Part shown: one piece after another, positions 25,742 through 35,138 of the stretch
Numbering within the stretch: the stretch's first letter is position 1
Layout of the letters: every line of letters begins with the position of its first letter
Assembly: GCA_903893795.1 (NCBI GenBank)
Contig: CAITNO010000015.1
Location: 1 to 64,000 of the forward strand
Length of the DNA stretch: 64,000 nucleotides
Direction of reading: 5' to 3'
DNA from: Candidatus Hydrogenedentota bacterium
Lineage (GTDB): Bacteria; Hydrogenedentota; Hydrogenedentia; Hydrogenedentales; CAITNO01
Position numbers and translations under genes: made by a program
Notes under the pieces: model-generated
What the model was told of the DNA's origin: nothing
The model's input: only the letters and a program-made list of their open reading frames with translations
Database searches by the model: none

Positions 25742-27205
25742 ATGAGAAAGCAGTTCTGGTTGGTTCGTCGATGCTTTGTTGCGGCTGTCTTGGTCGCCCT
25801 GGCGTTGCCAAGTATTGCGGAGACGAAGAGCGTACTGATCTTGCACACGAACGACCTTCACGCCCGTATCCGTCCCGGGAACGATGGTCTGGGGGGAATG
25901 CCATATGTATCGGGCTACATTCACCAGGTTCGCGAACAGCGCCAGGACGTTCTGGTGCTGGACGCGGGCGACGTGACGGAAAAGGGCGACATGCTTTCGT
26001 ATATGACGCACAACACCGTCATGTATGAGGCGATGAACGAGGCGGGCTACGATGCCGCCACGCCGGGCAATCACGACATGCGCGACCCACTGTATCTGGG
26101 CGACGGCGTCAAGGCCGCGCCAAAGGTCTCCTTCATCTGCCTCAATTGCATCCAAAAGGACGGCATGCCCCGTTTTGAGCCTTCCAAGATATTCACGGTC
26201 AACGGCGTGCGCGTGGCGGTCATTGGTTTGACCGTCAAGACCGGGGACGATTCGGACAGCACACTGAACGACGAGGAGTGCCTGAAGCGCCTTGCCAAAG
26301 AGGTTGACCGCGTCGCGCCCCTGTCGGACATACAAATACTCCTGTGTCATCTGGGTTCCAAGGCATGCCTGAAAATCGCGAAGCGCGTTCCCGCCGTCGA
26401 TGTGTTTGTCAGCGGACACACGCATGAACTGCTGACCAAGCCAATCCGCACGGATGCAGGCGCCCTGATTGTGCAGGCGGGGGAATATGCCAAGAACGTG
26501 GGCCGCGTCGAGTTGCAGGTCGATCTGGAAGCGCACACGGTGAAACAGGCGGATGCGTCGGTGGTGAAAATGGACCATGCGGTTTTCCCGTGCGACCGGG
26601 AGCTGCTCAACCTCATTGAAGCGCGCGAAAAGACCGTCTGCCCGGAAGCCAGCCGTGTTGTTGCCCGGTGCGACGAGGCCCTGTCCGGCGCCGCCCTCGG
26701 ACAGCTTGTTGCCGAGGCCCTGCGCCGTTCGGCAAAGACGGAGCTCTGCCTGGTCAATGCGCCGTACCTCTTCCGCGCGGAACTGCCCAAAGGGGACGTT
26801 AACATCGGCGACGTGTTCCTTGCCGGCGGCTTTCGCGGATACAAGATGGCAACAACGTCATTCACGGGAAAAGAAATAGAGGCATATATCGCGCCGGGGC
26901 CAAAGAAGGACCGGTCGGAGGAATCCTGGGACGGGTTTGACGCGAAGATGGAACGGAAAGACGGTGCATGGAGCGTCCAGACTTCACTCGATCCACTGAG
27001 GGAGTATTCGGTGGTTATTCCTGCGCTGGAATGGGAAAGACTGTACGCCGGTGAAGACGGCAAGAGCGGCGGGAAGAAGTTGGAACCCTGCGCGTTTTCC
27101 TTCACCGATTCTTTTGTCGACTACCTCACGGCAAAGGTCCCGAAGGACAGCTCCTTGAACGCATATCTGAAGTCCCTGCCCAAGAATGGTAGCGAAACGC
27201 CGTGA
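25742..27205 (+). CDS. Exported bifunctional metallophosphatase/5'-nucleotidase (UshA family)
   Basis: A 487-residue periplasmic phosphohydrolase. After a signal peptide (about 1-26) the dimetal site is complete: HTNDLHAR, DAGDV, GNHD, a His in LLCHLGS and GHTHEL. The C-terminal 5'-nucleotidase domain follows (~300-480). Family members release phosphate from nucleotides and sugar nucleotides outside the cell. GGAG nine bases upstream supports the ATG. It lies just before a Tat-type oxidoreductase, with a gap of about 150 bases. Confidence 0.88.
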   Translation: MRKQFWLVRRCFVAAVLVALALPSIAETKSVLILHTNDLHARIRPGNDGLGGMPYVSGYIHQVREQRQDVLVLDAGDVTEKGDMLSYMTHNTVMYEAMNEAGYDAATPGNHDMRDPLYLGDGVKAAPKVSFICLNCIQKDGMPRFEPSKIFTVNGVRVAVIGLTVKTGDDSDSTLNDEECLKRLAKEVDRVAPLSDIQILLCHLGSKACLKIAKRVPAVDVFVSGHTHELLTKPIRTDAGALIVQAGEYAKNVGRVELQVDLEAHTVKQADASVVKMDHAVFPCDRELLNLIEAREKTVCPEASRVVARCDEALSGAALGQLVAEALRRSAKTELCLVNAPYLFRAELPKGDVNIGDVFLAGGFRGYKMATTSFTGKEIEAYIAPGPKKDRSEESWDGFDAKMERKDGAWSVQTSLDPLREYSVVIPALEWERLYAGEDGKSGGKKLEPCAFSFTDSFVDYLTAKVPKDSSLNAYLKSLPKNGSETP

Positions 27206-27353
27206 CCCAGCTAAGGGCGGGCGAAGCGGCCCAATCACAGTCGGGAAGCGCGCCATTCAAGAGCCCTTTCGTGCTAAGATGACAGCCAATAATCACCGCC
27301 CCGATGGGGGGCGAAGCCCGCACTTCGAAACAAAGGAAAGAGGAGTCCTCGTC

Positions 27354-28688
27354 ATGAAGACGGAAGTCACACGCAGATCATTCTTGAAACAGGTTTCGGC
27401 TGCGGGCATGGCCGCGCCGTTTATTTTTCCGCGACTGAGCCTTGCGTCGCCGCCCTCGGGCAAGCTGCAGCATGCGGGCATCGGCGTGGGCGGACAGGGC
27501 GCGTCCGATTTGGAGTGCATCAACAGCAGCGGCAAGGTCAATGTGTACGCGCTCTGCGACATTGACGAGAACACGCTGAAGAAGGCGGCGCAGCGCTATC
27601 CGGGGGCACGCCTGTACCGGGACTGGCGCGAGATGCTCCATAAGGAAAAGGGGCACATCGATTCGGTCAACGTGTCCACGCCCGACCACATGCACGCGCC
27701 CGCGGCCATGACCGCGATCAAGAAGGGCATCCACGTTTATTGCGAGAAGCCGCTGACCCATGAAGTGTATGAGGCGCGGCAGTTGACGCTGGCCGCGCGG
27801 GAAAAGGGCGTGGCCACGCAGATGGGCATCCAGATTCATTCCCACGACTTCTACCGCACGGCGGTGCAGTGGCTGAAGGACGGCGCCATCGGCAAGGTGA
27901 AGGAGTGGAATTCGTGGTGTGCCGCGGTCTACACGACGGCCGACAAGAAACGGCCCGAGGCGCAGGATCCCGTTCCCGCGCATGTGAAATGGGACCTGTG
28001 GCTCGGCGTCGCGCCGAAGCGCCCCTTCGTGAAGGATGTGTACCACCCGTTCAAGTGGCGCTGCTGGCGCGATTTCGGCGGCGGGGCCACGGGCGACTTT
28101 GGCTGCCACATCTTCGACCCGGTCTTCACGGCCCTGGGCATCACGGCGCCGCTCACCATCACGGCCGAGGCCGAATGCGTCAGTGACGAGGTTTATCCCG
28201 CCTGGTCGATCATCCAGTACAATTTCCCGGGCAACGCCATGACCGCGGCAAGGAGCATTCAGGGCACCTGGATGGATGGCGAAAAGCGGCCCGACGTGGC
28301 ACTGTCCCCCCATCTGCCCAAGGACCACGTGCTTCCGCCCAGCGGCTCCATGATTATCGGCGAAGAGGGAACTCTCATCATTCCCCACGTGGGACCGCCC
28401 CATCTCTATCCGCTGGAAAAGTTCAAGGACTACCCCGCGCCCAAGTTTGAGCCGAAAGACCACTACCACGAGTTCGTCGAGGCGGCATTGGGCAACGGCA
28501 AGGCCGGTGCCAATTTCGACTTTGCGGGTCCCCTGGCCGAAACGGTGCTCCTGGGCAACGTGGCAAACCGCTATCCGGGCAAGACGCTGAATTGGAACGC
28601 CGAGAAGCTCAGCTTCGTCGACAACGAGGAGGCGAACAAGCATCTGCGGCGGCGTTACCGCGATGACTGGCATGTGAAAGGGCTGTAA
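27354..28688 (+). CDS. Tat-exported Gfo/Idh/MocA family oxidoreductase
   Basis: A 444-residue NAD(P)-dependent oxidoreductase. A Tat motif TRRSFLKQ opens the protein, followed by GIGVGGQGASD (Rossmann), CDIDENTLKKAA and the intact CEKPLTHEVYEARQL motif that holds the catalytic Lys. AGAGGAG eight bases before the ATG decides the start against a longer frame beginning inside the previous gene. It is one of three such enzymes in the window; unlike its relative at 12596 it keeps Glu in EKP. Confidence 0.88.
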   Translation: MKTEVTRRSFLKQVSAAGMAAPFIFPRLSLASPPSGKLQHAGIGVGGQGASDLECINSSGKVNVYALCDIDENTLKKAAQRYPGARLYRDWREMLHKEKGHIDSVNVSTPDHMHAPAAMTAIKKGIHVYCEKPLTHEVYEARQLTLAAREKGVATQMGIQIHSHDFYRTAVQWLKDGAIGKVKEWNSWCAAVYTTADKKRPEAQDPVPAHVKWDLWLGVAPKRPFVKDVYHPFKWRCWRDFGGGATGDFGCHIFDPVFTALGITAPLTITAEAECVSDEVYPAWSIIQYNFPGNAMTAARSIQGTWMDGEKRPDVALSPHLPKDHVLPPSGSMIIGEEGTLIIPHVGPPHLYPLEKFKDYPAPKFEPKDHYHEFVEAALGNGKAGANFDFAGPLAETVLLGNVANRYPGKTLNWNAEKLSFVDNEEANKHLRRRYRDDWHVKGL

Positions 28689-29068
28689 CCCAGGGAACGG
28701 TGCCACAGCGGCTGTCTGGAAAAGAACGCCAACAAACGCCGCGTGCTCCTTGGGCCGTTGGGGTGTCCGGGCAAAGGTCTTTTGTGACGCGCTTTGCTGA
28801 ATGCCTCAAGCGGCCTTGAAAGACGGGTGAATCTATGTGCTGCGCTTGGCCGCAACCGGCCGGCAGCGGCGTCCGGTTGAAGTGTCAATGAATGCGGACT
28901 CCTGCGGGATCTCACAGGCGTTTGCAAAGACTGAACCTTTGATGAGTTTTACGGTCCGGAATTGACCCCGGCCCGGCAGTTGTCATTTAGTGTGCGTTAC
29001 CCTAAACTAGGGTGAGTGGCCGTGCCAGACAACCGAAGCAGACAACTCCAAGAAGGAGGATGCTTGAC
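28689..29068. other. 380-base gap holding only a promoter
   Basis: No open frame here has a ribosome-binding site or recognisable family. The last 90 bases contain the lysozyme promoter and a short palindrome. The rest shows no repeat shared with other parts of the window. Confidence 0.4.
28980..29013 (+). promoter_or_regulatory. Lysozyme promoter with a palindrome over the -10
   Basis: TTGTCA (28980-28985) and TAAACT (29003-29008) are 17 bases apart. The palindrome ACCCTA-AAC-TAGGGT (28999-29013) covers the -10 box, which is a typical operator position. The promoter lies 60 bases before the lysozyme start. A specific repressor is inferred, not seen. Confidence 0.55.
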
Positions 29069-29581
29069 ATGAACTCTGTTGAGGGCAATCAGGACTGGGA
29101 CGAAGCGCAAAAGTACATGGAAGCCATCACGGCCGCGAGCGGCAGGCATGCGGTCCCTGTCGAGGTCATCCTCGGCATCGGCTCCCGGGAGTCCGCCTGG
29201 GGCCGCACGCTGACGCCGCACGGTCCCGCCGGCGTGGGCGACCACGGCCACGGCCGGGGGCTCATGCAGATTGATGACCGGTGGCACAAGGAGTTCATCT
29301 CCTCCGGCAAATGGAGCGACCCCGCGAAGAACATCGACTACGGTGTCGCGCTGGTCAAAGCCAATGTCGATTCCCTGATCAAGAAATATCCGGGAGAAAC
29401 GGACCTGGCGCTCCAGCGGGCCCTTGCCGCGTACAACTGCGGCTTGGGCAACCTGTTTGAGTCGATCGCCTACGGTGAGGATGTCGACAGCAGGACCACG
29501 GGACAGAACTACTCCGCAGATGTGCTGGCGAGAGCGCAGTTCTTTGCGGCCAAACTTGCCGTGGCCGACGTCAGCGTATAG
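29069..29581 (+). CDS. Goose-type lysozyme (GH23 muramidase) without signal peptide
   Basis: A 170-residue muramidase that cleaves the MurNAc-GlcNAc bond of peptidoglycan. The catalytic Glu is E41 in GSRESAWG. Typical g-type segments follow: GDHGHGRGLMQID, YGVALVKANVDSLIKKYPGE, ALAAYNCGLGN and NYSADVLARAQFF. The whole length is the catalytic domain. No signal peptide or membrane helix precedes it, so export must use another route: lysis, a holin, or a contractile or type VI-like device. AAGGAGG nine bases before the ATG at 29069 fixes the start; an upstream GTG adds only basic residues. Confidence 0.88.
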   Translation: MNSVEGNQDWDEAQKYMEAITAASGRHAVPVEVILGIGSRESAWGRTLTPHGPAGVGDHGHGRGLMQIDDRWHKEFISSGKWSDPAKNIDYGVALVKANVDSLIKKYPGETDLALQRALAAYNCGLGNLFESIAYGEDVDSRTTGQNYSADVLARAQFFAAKLAVADVSV

Positions 29582-29618
29582 CGCCGCGCCAACGCGACCC
29601 GGCCTGTGCGCCCGGAGC

Positions 29619-30944
29619 TCAGGCTTCGAGGAGTCTTGTGTATCCTGGCTTGTACGCCGGATAGCTGCCGCTTGCATCGGGCAGTATGGGCGGTTCCATG
29701 CCGTCGTGGCAGTCCTCGGGCTTGGGCGCGTAGGCGAAGTCGGAGTTGTTGACCCGCTCCCAAGTGATCTCTTCGCCGGTGTAGCAGGAGAGTTGTCCCA
29801 TGATGCCGATCATGGTGCTGCGGGCCATGAAGTCGCCGTTGTTGATGGGCTCGCCCGACCGGATGGCCTTGAACAACTGGTCATGCTCAAGCTGATAGGG
29901 GTCGCATCCGCCGCCCCAGCGCCACGCCTTTTCGCCCCAGATCTGGCAGTCCATGATGGAAGCTTTGCCCTTGGTGCCAAACACAATGCTGTTGGAGATG
30001 TTGTAGCAGCCTTCGGTCGTCCGGCACAGGGCGTAGATGCGCACACCGCTTTCCATTTCGTACACGACCGAATGGTGGTCGAACACGTTGCCGTAGATCG
30101 GGGCCGTCATGGAGGAGCGCCCGCCGAGGCCGTGGCACTTGACCGGCGCGGCGTCTTTCAGCACCCAACTGGCGCGGTCGAGGTTGTGCACCAGCGACTG
30201 GGGAACATCGTCCCCGGAGAGCCAGTTGAAGTGATACTGGGTGCTGCACTGCCACTCCAATTCCGACATCCAGGGCTCGCGCTGCGTAATCTGGTAGGGC
30301 GGGCGCAGGAAATTCTCCTCAATGGTGACCACCTCGCCGATGGCGCCGTCGTGTATGCGCTGGACCGTTTCGGCATAGCCGGTGTGGTGGCGGCTTTGCA
30401 GGCCTGACACGAGGCACAGCTTCTTCTCCTTCGCCAGTTCAACGGCCTGCTTCAGGAGTTTGATGCCGGCGGGGTCCGCCCCGTGCGGCTTTTCCACAAA
30501 GACATGCTTGCCCGCCTGCAGCGCGGCCATCGCATGGAAGGGGTGAAACTTGGCCGCGTTGGCAATGAGCACCACGTCGGAGCACTCGATGACTTTCTTG
30601 TAGGCGTCAAAGCCCGTGAAGCAGTGGTCGTCATCGACCATCACCTGGTCTTTCTTCTGCTTCCTGAGCAGCTCGCGCTTTTCCTTGATGCGGGGCATCA
30701 GGATGTCGCCCATCGCCACGAGCCGGGCACCGGGGTCGGCGGTCAGCGCCTGTGCGGCGGCGCCGGTGCAGCGCGGGCCGCAGCCGATCATGCCGACGCG
30801 GAGGATGTCGCTGCCCGCGGCATGGGCGTTCTTTGCGATAAACTGTGCGCCCGCGACGGCGGTGGAGGCCGCCACAGCCGAACTCTTCAAGAAATCACGC
30901 CGCGTTGTGCCGCTGTTCCCGCCGGATTCTTCTGAACGGTTCAT
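29619..30944 (-). CDS. Tat-exported Gfo/Idh/MocA family oxidoreductase
   Basis: A 441-residue NAD(P)-dependent oxidoreductase. The Tat motif TTRRDFLKSS is followed by a long hydrophobic export segment and the Rossmann start GMIGCGPRCTGAAAQAL. The EKP motif appears as HVFVEKPHGADPAGIKLL. AAAGGAG six bases before the ATG is strong. It is the last gene of a minus-strand run that includes a two-domain glycosidase-like protein and a sugar isomerase, suggesting a shared sugar pathway. Confidence 0.87.
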   Translation of the reverse strand: MNRSEESGGNSGTTRRDFLKSSAVAASTAVAGAQFIAKNAHAAGSDILRVGMIGCGPRCTGAAAQALTADPGARLVAMGDILMPRIKEKRELLRKQKKDQVMVDDDHCFTGFDAYKKVIECSDVVLIANAAKFHPFHAMAALQAGKHVFVEKPHGADPAGIKLLKQAVELAKEKKLCLVSGLQSRHHTGYAETVQRIHDGAIGEVVTIEENFLRPPYQITQREPWMSELEWQCSTQYHFNWLSGDDVPQSLVHNLDRASWVLKDAAPVKCHGLGGRSSMTAPIYGNVFDHHSVVYEMESGVRIYALCRTTEGCYNISNSIVFGTKGKASIMDCQIWGEKAWRWGGGCDPYQLEHDQLFKAIRSGEPINNGDFMARSTMIGIMGQLSCYTGEEITWERVNNSDFAYAPKPEDCHDGMEPPILPDASGSYPAYKPGYTRLLEA

Positions 30945-31084
30945 GGGTTCTCCTTTGTGCGATGTGCCGCGTTTGTGACTGACCGTTTGCGCATGACCGC
31001 CTGCGCCCGCAAACCAGCATAAGCGTTTTCATAAAGACTGTCAACAATCCGAATCACGCGCCGCAGTGCGGGACCGGAGCACAG

Positions 31085-34000
31085 TTACTTGGCAGACTCT
31101 GTGGCAACCGGTTGCGGTGGAAGATAGAGGCAAACAGCCGGGTGCATGGTGTAGAGGCGATACCCGGTTTCATTTTTGACAAGGACCGGACTGGATTTGT
31201 CGCCCCGCACAATCGGATTGCCGAAATACTTCTCCCAGTGGATGAGGTCTTTCGATGCGGCGACCGCCGAGGTCCAATCGGCCGGCTTGGTGTTGGGCAC
31301 CAGGCCGTGGTAATAGCCATAGTACACGCCGTTGTATTTTACGATCTGGTCCATGGCAATCATTTTCTTGTCATAGGCTCCGGGGCCGCATTCGAGCACC
31401 GGCGCATCCTGCACATTCGTCCAGGTCTTGAGGTCTTTGGAGGTGGCCAGCCATATGGCCTTGTCGTTCCGTTCGTAGAATAGGTGCCAGGTCCCGTCCT
31501 CGAAATATGCCGCCGGGGTACCGAAGGGTCCCGGCGCAATCGGGTCGCCGTTGGCCTTGCGGATGTCCAGCTTGCCCTGCTCTTTCCAGTGAATGCGATC
31601 GGTCGAGGTGAGCAGGTGTGCCTCGTCGTTCACACCCTCGGAGAACATGTAATAGGTGCCGTCCACCTTCACAATATTCACGTCCTCAGTCCAGACGTCT
31701 GAGACGATGGGATTGCCGGGATAGCGCTCCCAATGTATGCCGTCCTTGGACGTGGCGTATCCGAGTTTTCTTGTCTCGTCTCCCTTGGAACGGTATCCCG
31801 TGTACCAGAGGTGATAGATGCCTTCCTCGTACATGATCCAGCCGCGTTCGCGGATGTTCTCGTCCCAATGGCCGGGACCGGCGGCCTCGAAGACGGGATT
31901 CTGCCCGCAGGGCGTGAAGGAGACCAATTCTGGCGGAAATGTGATGGCCGCGCCTTCCTTCGCTGCCGCCGCTTCGGCTGCGGGCGTGGCCAGCCGTACC
32001 CAGTCTTGCGTCAGCGCGGAAAGCGGCTTTGGAAGCGTACCCATTCCCTCTTGGAGGGCACCCTTGGCATGTCCTTCGCCGTCATGCCAGTAGGCAAGGT
32101 CAACGGGCGTGTCGAACTGGAGGGAGAGGCCGCCGCCGGTGAACTGCTTCAGTCCGCCCGCCGCGAGCGCTTCGATTTGGCCGTCGGCCGTGAAGCGGAC
32201 GGCCAACACGCCCTGCGCCTCCGCCGTGACCGTCCTGCCGGACATGTAAAAGGTGCCCGTGATCGGGTCGCCTGCCGCATCGGTTTTACCGGACAGGAAG
32301 ACTTCCGTGCCGTCCGTGAGCCTCATGTGGCCTTCCCGGCCGGGGCTGGCCGTCTTGTTGGAAAGATGCTCCGTCGCGGGTGTGCCGGGGGCGATGCCGC
32401 GTCCGCGCAGGGTTTCAACAACCCTGGTCGCCGCATTCGCACTGTCGCCGCAGGCCGTCATGGACGGGGGAAGGGCCGCCACGCCGTCAAAGTCTTTGGC
32501 ACTGAAATCGCGTGTCCAGTCTCCCACCCGGAAAAGCGTGGTGGCGGACGCCTTGGCGAAGAAGGCCGCCGTTTCCGGCTGCTCGAATTCAGGGTGATAG
32601 AGCACGGCAGCGGCGTAGCGCTGCCGGCCGTACGTAACGCTGCCGTCTTCGGCAATCTTGAGCGCGCCGGACGCGATTTCGCTGGTGGGGATCAGGTCGG
32701 CGTAATACCCGGCCTGCCAGAGCGCATCCGTCACGGCGAGCCCGACATCGTCATAGGCCGGGCCGGCCCAGTTCATGGCGCAGGCGTGGCCAAACACCAC
32801 CGCAACGGGACAGTCGATGGGGGCGTATGTGACCAGTTGCAGGAGACGGATGCGGCTCTCGCCCGCCACGATGTCCGGCGCGAGGAGCGCCGAACTGCGG
32901 GTCATGATGTCCATGCCTTCCGGTGCCGGGTAGACCGGATGATAGTTGATGCGCCCGCCGCCCAAGGCGTGGGTCCAAAGGCTCTCGCGGTACTTGTCCG
33001 CGTTGGTGGAATAGTACTGGTTGTACCAGACAGGGCTACCCCACTTTTTGGCCAGCGCGGTGCGGACGGAAAAGGGTGTTTCCTCGTCCGTCTGTCCCCA
33101 ATCCCGCCGGGCCGCCCACCAGTCCAACCCGTTCTTCTTGAACTCGGACGGACCGGGATAGGACCACCAGGTCGGGTGGGTCACCACGGCGGCGTCAGGG
33201 CCGAAGAACTCTTTTGCGAGCTTGTAGTAGTGTTCCTCGATGGCCGCATTGCGCTCGCGCGAGGTTTTGAGCAGCACATTGATGGCCGCCTGGCGCTCCC
33301 GCTCGCGGCCCTGCTCGCCTGCGTGCATCAGCAGGCAGTCGCGCGCCAGGTCGCGTCCCCCCGTCGCCTCGGCATAGGCCTTGGCGCGGGATTCAGAAAA
33401 CCAGAAGTCGTTCTTTTCCGGACAGCCACCGTGGCAGGGAGGAAATCCCCACTCGTCCTTCATCAGCCCCGAAAGCGCCACGTCGGCATACTGCTCCACG
33501 AGGGCCCGTTGAAAGTCCAGCAGATGGGGCGCATACACATCGGGGGTAAGGTGGGTGAACGCGGCCATCACGCAGGCGGTGCGTCCGCCGGTGGATGCGT
33601 CGCAGGGAATGCCGACGCGGACTTCTTTCTCGGAGGCGACCTTCAAGGCGCAGCGCGCCGTGATGTCCCGGATCGTGTCCGGCAGGATGCCTCCCGCTTC
33701 GGCGACATAGCTGTACACCCGCACCAAACGCCCGGACAGCGGCACATAAGGCGTGGTGTTGCCCGTCATGTGATCGGTGAGCGTCTCCGGGGCGACGGCA
33801 AACTCCACCGCGCCCGAACTGTTCAGCGGCACGGTCCGCAGGCGCAGCATTTCCTGCTGTTCATCGGGGTAAAGACTTCGAAAGGCTTCGCGGGCCAGCC
33901 GGACGTCCAGGTCAAGGGCTATCCTGAGGCCGCGTCCGCGCGCATAGTCCACGGCCGCCTTCACCTGGTCATGAAAGGCAGGCTCGGTGATTTCGCGGCG

Positions 34001-34243
34001 GTTGATGCGGAAACTGGTAGTCAGCAGGTCGTAGGGGGAATGCTCCGCAAACAGGTCGACGTATTTCTTGTACCCGTCGGGTGCCAGAAAATCATCGTTG
34101 CAAAACCACGCCCCGAGGGTGGGCTGAACGCCCTCCGGCAGGCCAAAGGCGGCGGAAGGCGCCGCCTGGGAAGAAACGGCGATGCCGGCCACGGCAGCAA
34201 GAAAGAGGCCTGTTGCCGCGAAAGAACGGTTGATCAGGAACAT
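31085..34243 (-). CDS. Large exported two-part protein: barrel glycosidase-like N-half and GH43/GH32-like beta-propeller C-half
   Basis: A 1052-residue secreted protein. The signal peptide MFLINRSFAATGLFLAAVAG is followed by an N-terminal half with a TIM-barrel feel (LLTTSFRINRREIT, GRGLRIALDLDVRLAREAF, GLMKDEWGFPPCHGGCPEKN). The middle is beta-rich. From about residue 800 on, regular repeats of the form YEEGIYHLWYTGY, LGYATSKDGIHWERY, VDGTYYMFSEG and LATSKDLKTW mark a five-bladed propeller of the GH43/GH32/GH130-like type. Two catalytic folds in one chain are unusual. Neither half can be given a substrate. GGAG lies about eleven bases before the chosen ATG; an upstream GTG is too close to it. 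Confidence 0.72.
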   Translation of the reverse strand: MFLINRSFAATGLFLAAVAGIAVSSQAAPSAAFGLPEGVQPTLGAWFCNDDFLAPDGYKKYVDLFAEHSPYDLLTTSFRINRREITEPAFHDQVKAAVDYARGRGLRIALDLDVRLAREAFRSLYPDEQQEMLRLRTVPLNSSGAVEFAVAPETLTDHMTGNTTPYVPLSGRLVRVYSYVAEAGGILPDTIRDITARCALKVASEKEVRVGIPCDASTGGRTACVMAAFTHLTPDVYAPHLLDFQRALVEQYADVALSGLMKDEWGFPPCHGGCPEKNDFWFSESRAKAYAEATGGRDLARDCLLMHAGEQGRERERQAAINVLLKTSRERNAAIEEHYYKLAKEFFGPDAAVVTHPTWWSYPGPSEFKKNGLDWWAARRDWGQTDEETPFSVRTALAKKWGSPVWYNQYYSTNADKYRESLWTHALGGGRINYHPVYPAPEGMDIMTRSSALLAPDIVAGESRIRLLQLVTYAPIDCPVAVVFGHACAMNWAGPAYDDVGLAVTDALWQAGYYADLIPTSEIASGALKIAEDGSVTYGRQRYAAAVLYHPEFEQPETAAFFAKASATTLFRVGDWTRDFSAKDFDGVAALPPSMTACGDSANAATRVVETLRGRGIAPGTPATEHLSNKTASPGREGHMRLTDGTEVFLSGKTDAAGDPITGTFYMSGRTVTAEAQGVLAVRFTADGQIEALAAGGLKQFTGGGLSLQFDTPVDLAYWHDGEGHAKGALQEGMGTLPKPLSALTQDWVRLATPAAEAAAAKEGAAITFPPELVSFTPCGQNPVFEAAGPGHWDENIRERGWIMYEEGIYHLWYTGYRSKGDETRKLGYATSKDGIHWERYPGNPIVSDVWTEDVNIVKVDGTYYMFSEGVNDEAHLLTSTDRIHWKEQGKLDIRKANGDPIAPGPFGTPAAYFEDGTWHLFYERNDKAIWLATSKDLKTWTNVQDAPVLECGPGAYDKKMIAMDQIVKYNGVYYGYYHGLVPNTKPADWTSAVAASKDLIHWEKYFGNPIVRGDKSSPVLVKNETGYRLYTMHPAVCLYLPPQPVATESAK

Positions 34244-34283
34244 GGCGTGATGCACTCCAGCGTAATGTAAACGACCCGGTGTG

Positions 34284-35138
34284 TTACCCCGCCACTTCCT
34301 TCATCGCCGCGCCCAGCGCAAGAATGCCCTGCGCAATGTCGCCAACGCGGTCGTCGCCGGCTTCACGCTCGAAGATGTAGCCGCCCTCGAAATCGGCCTC
34401 GGCGAGGATGCGGACAAAGGCCACCCAGTCCACCTCGCCCGTGCCGACCACGACTTCCTCGCCCCAATTGCCTTTGACCGTCGTGCGTTTAGCATCCTTC
34501 ACGTGGACCTGCCTCACATGGGGCGCGAGCAGACGCAGCGCCTCGATGGGATTGTCCATGTCGTAGAGGATCATGTTGGCCGGGTCAAAATTCACGGCGA
34601 CATTCTCGACGCCGCGCTTCTTCAATTCACCCAGGAAGGCGAGCAGTGTCGGCGCCGACTCCTGTCCGGTCTCCAGCAGCAGGGTGACACCGGCGGCCCC
34701 AAACACCTCGGCAAGGGTGACCACGCGGCCGCACAGCTTGTCAAAATCGGGGTCCGCGGTGTCATGGGGAAGGAAGCCCGCATGCGCGTTGGCGGAATTC
34801 AGGCCCATCGCCTTGGCCACCGCGGCGGTGGCGTGCGCCAACTGTAAATTCTCCTCCCAGTGCCCGTCGGGAACGACGCCGCCCGTCCTGCGGATGGTCT
34901 CCGGCGTGGTGTAGTCCTCGCCCACGGTGGAGTACATGCCAGACACGATGTCGATGCCCGATTCGGCCAGAATTTCCTGCACGCCGTCCCACACACCCTG
35001 GTCGCCGCGGTGGGGGGTGAGGCCCAACTGCACCTTCTTGAGGCCCAGCGCGTTTACCTTGTCTGCCAGGTCGCGCGGTCCGGTGGCCTGGAGCGACCAA
35101 CTGCAAACCCCAATCTGTTCTATCGTCTGTGTTTTCAC
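34284..35138 (-). CDS. Sugar phosphate isomerase/epimerase (xylose isomerase-like TIM barrel)
   Basis: A 284-residue cytoplasmic protein with the barrel segments IGVCSWSLQATGPRDLADKV, LLLETGQES, VNFDPANMI, QVHVKDAKR and VGTGEVDWVAFV. These carry the metal-binding Glu, Asp, His and Glu positions of the family. The start is read as GTG at 35138 because GGAGG lies nine bases before it. The longer reading to 35213 has no site, and an overlapping ATG-ATG makes only a three-codon frame. It probably heads the minus-strand transcript that continues with the 1052-residue protein and an oxidoreductase. Confidence 0.82.
   Translation of the reverse strand: MKTQTIEQIGVCSWSLQATGPRDLADKVNALGLKKVQLGLTPHRGDQGVWDGVQEILAESGIDIVSGMYSTVGEDYTTPETIRRTGGVVPDGHWEENLQLAHATAAVAKAMGLNSANAHAGFLPHDTADPDFDKLCGRVVTLAEVFGAAGVTLLLETGQESAPTLLAFLGELKKRGVENVAVNFDPANMILYDMDNPIEALRLLAPHVRQVHVKDAKRTTVKGNWGEEVVVGTGEVDWVAFVRILAEADFEGGYIFEREAGDDRVGDIAQGILALGAAMKEVAG

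Noticed and set aside
29069..29581. Lytic transglycosylase of the Slt type
   Set aside because: The GDHGHGRGLMQID and late NYSADVLARAQFF segments fit goose-type lysozyme better, and there is no export signal as expected for Slt.
31733..34270. An 845-residue open frame on the plus strand
   Set aside because: It lies wholly antisense to the 1052-residue exported protein, has no ribosome-binding site and shows the low-complexity composition of a shadow frame in high-GC DNA.
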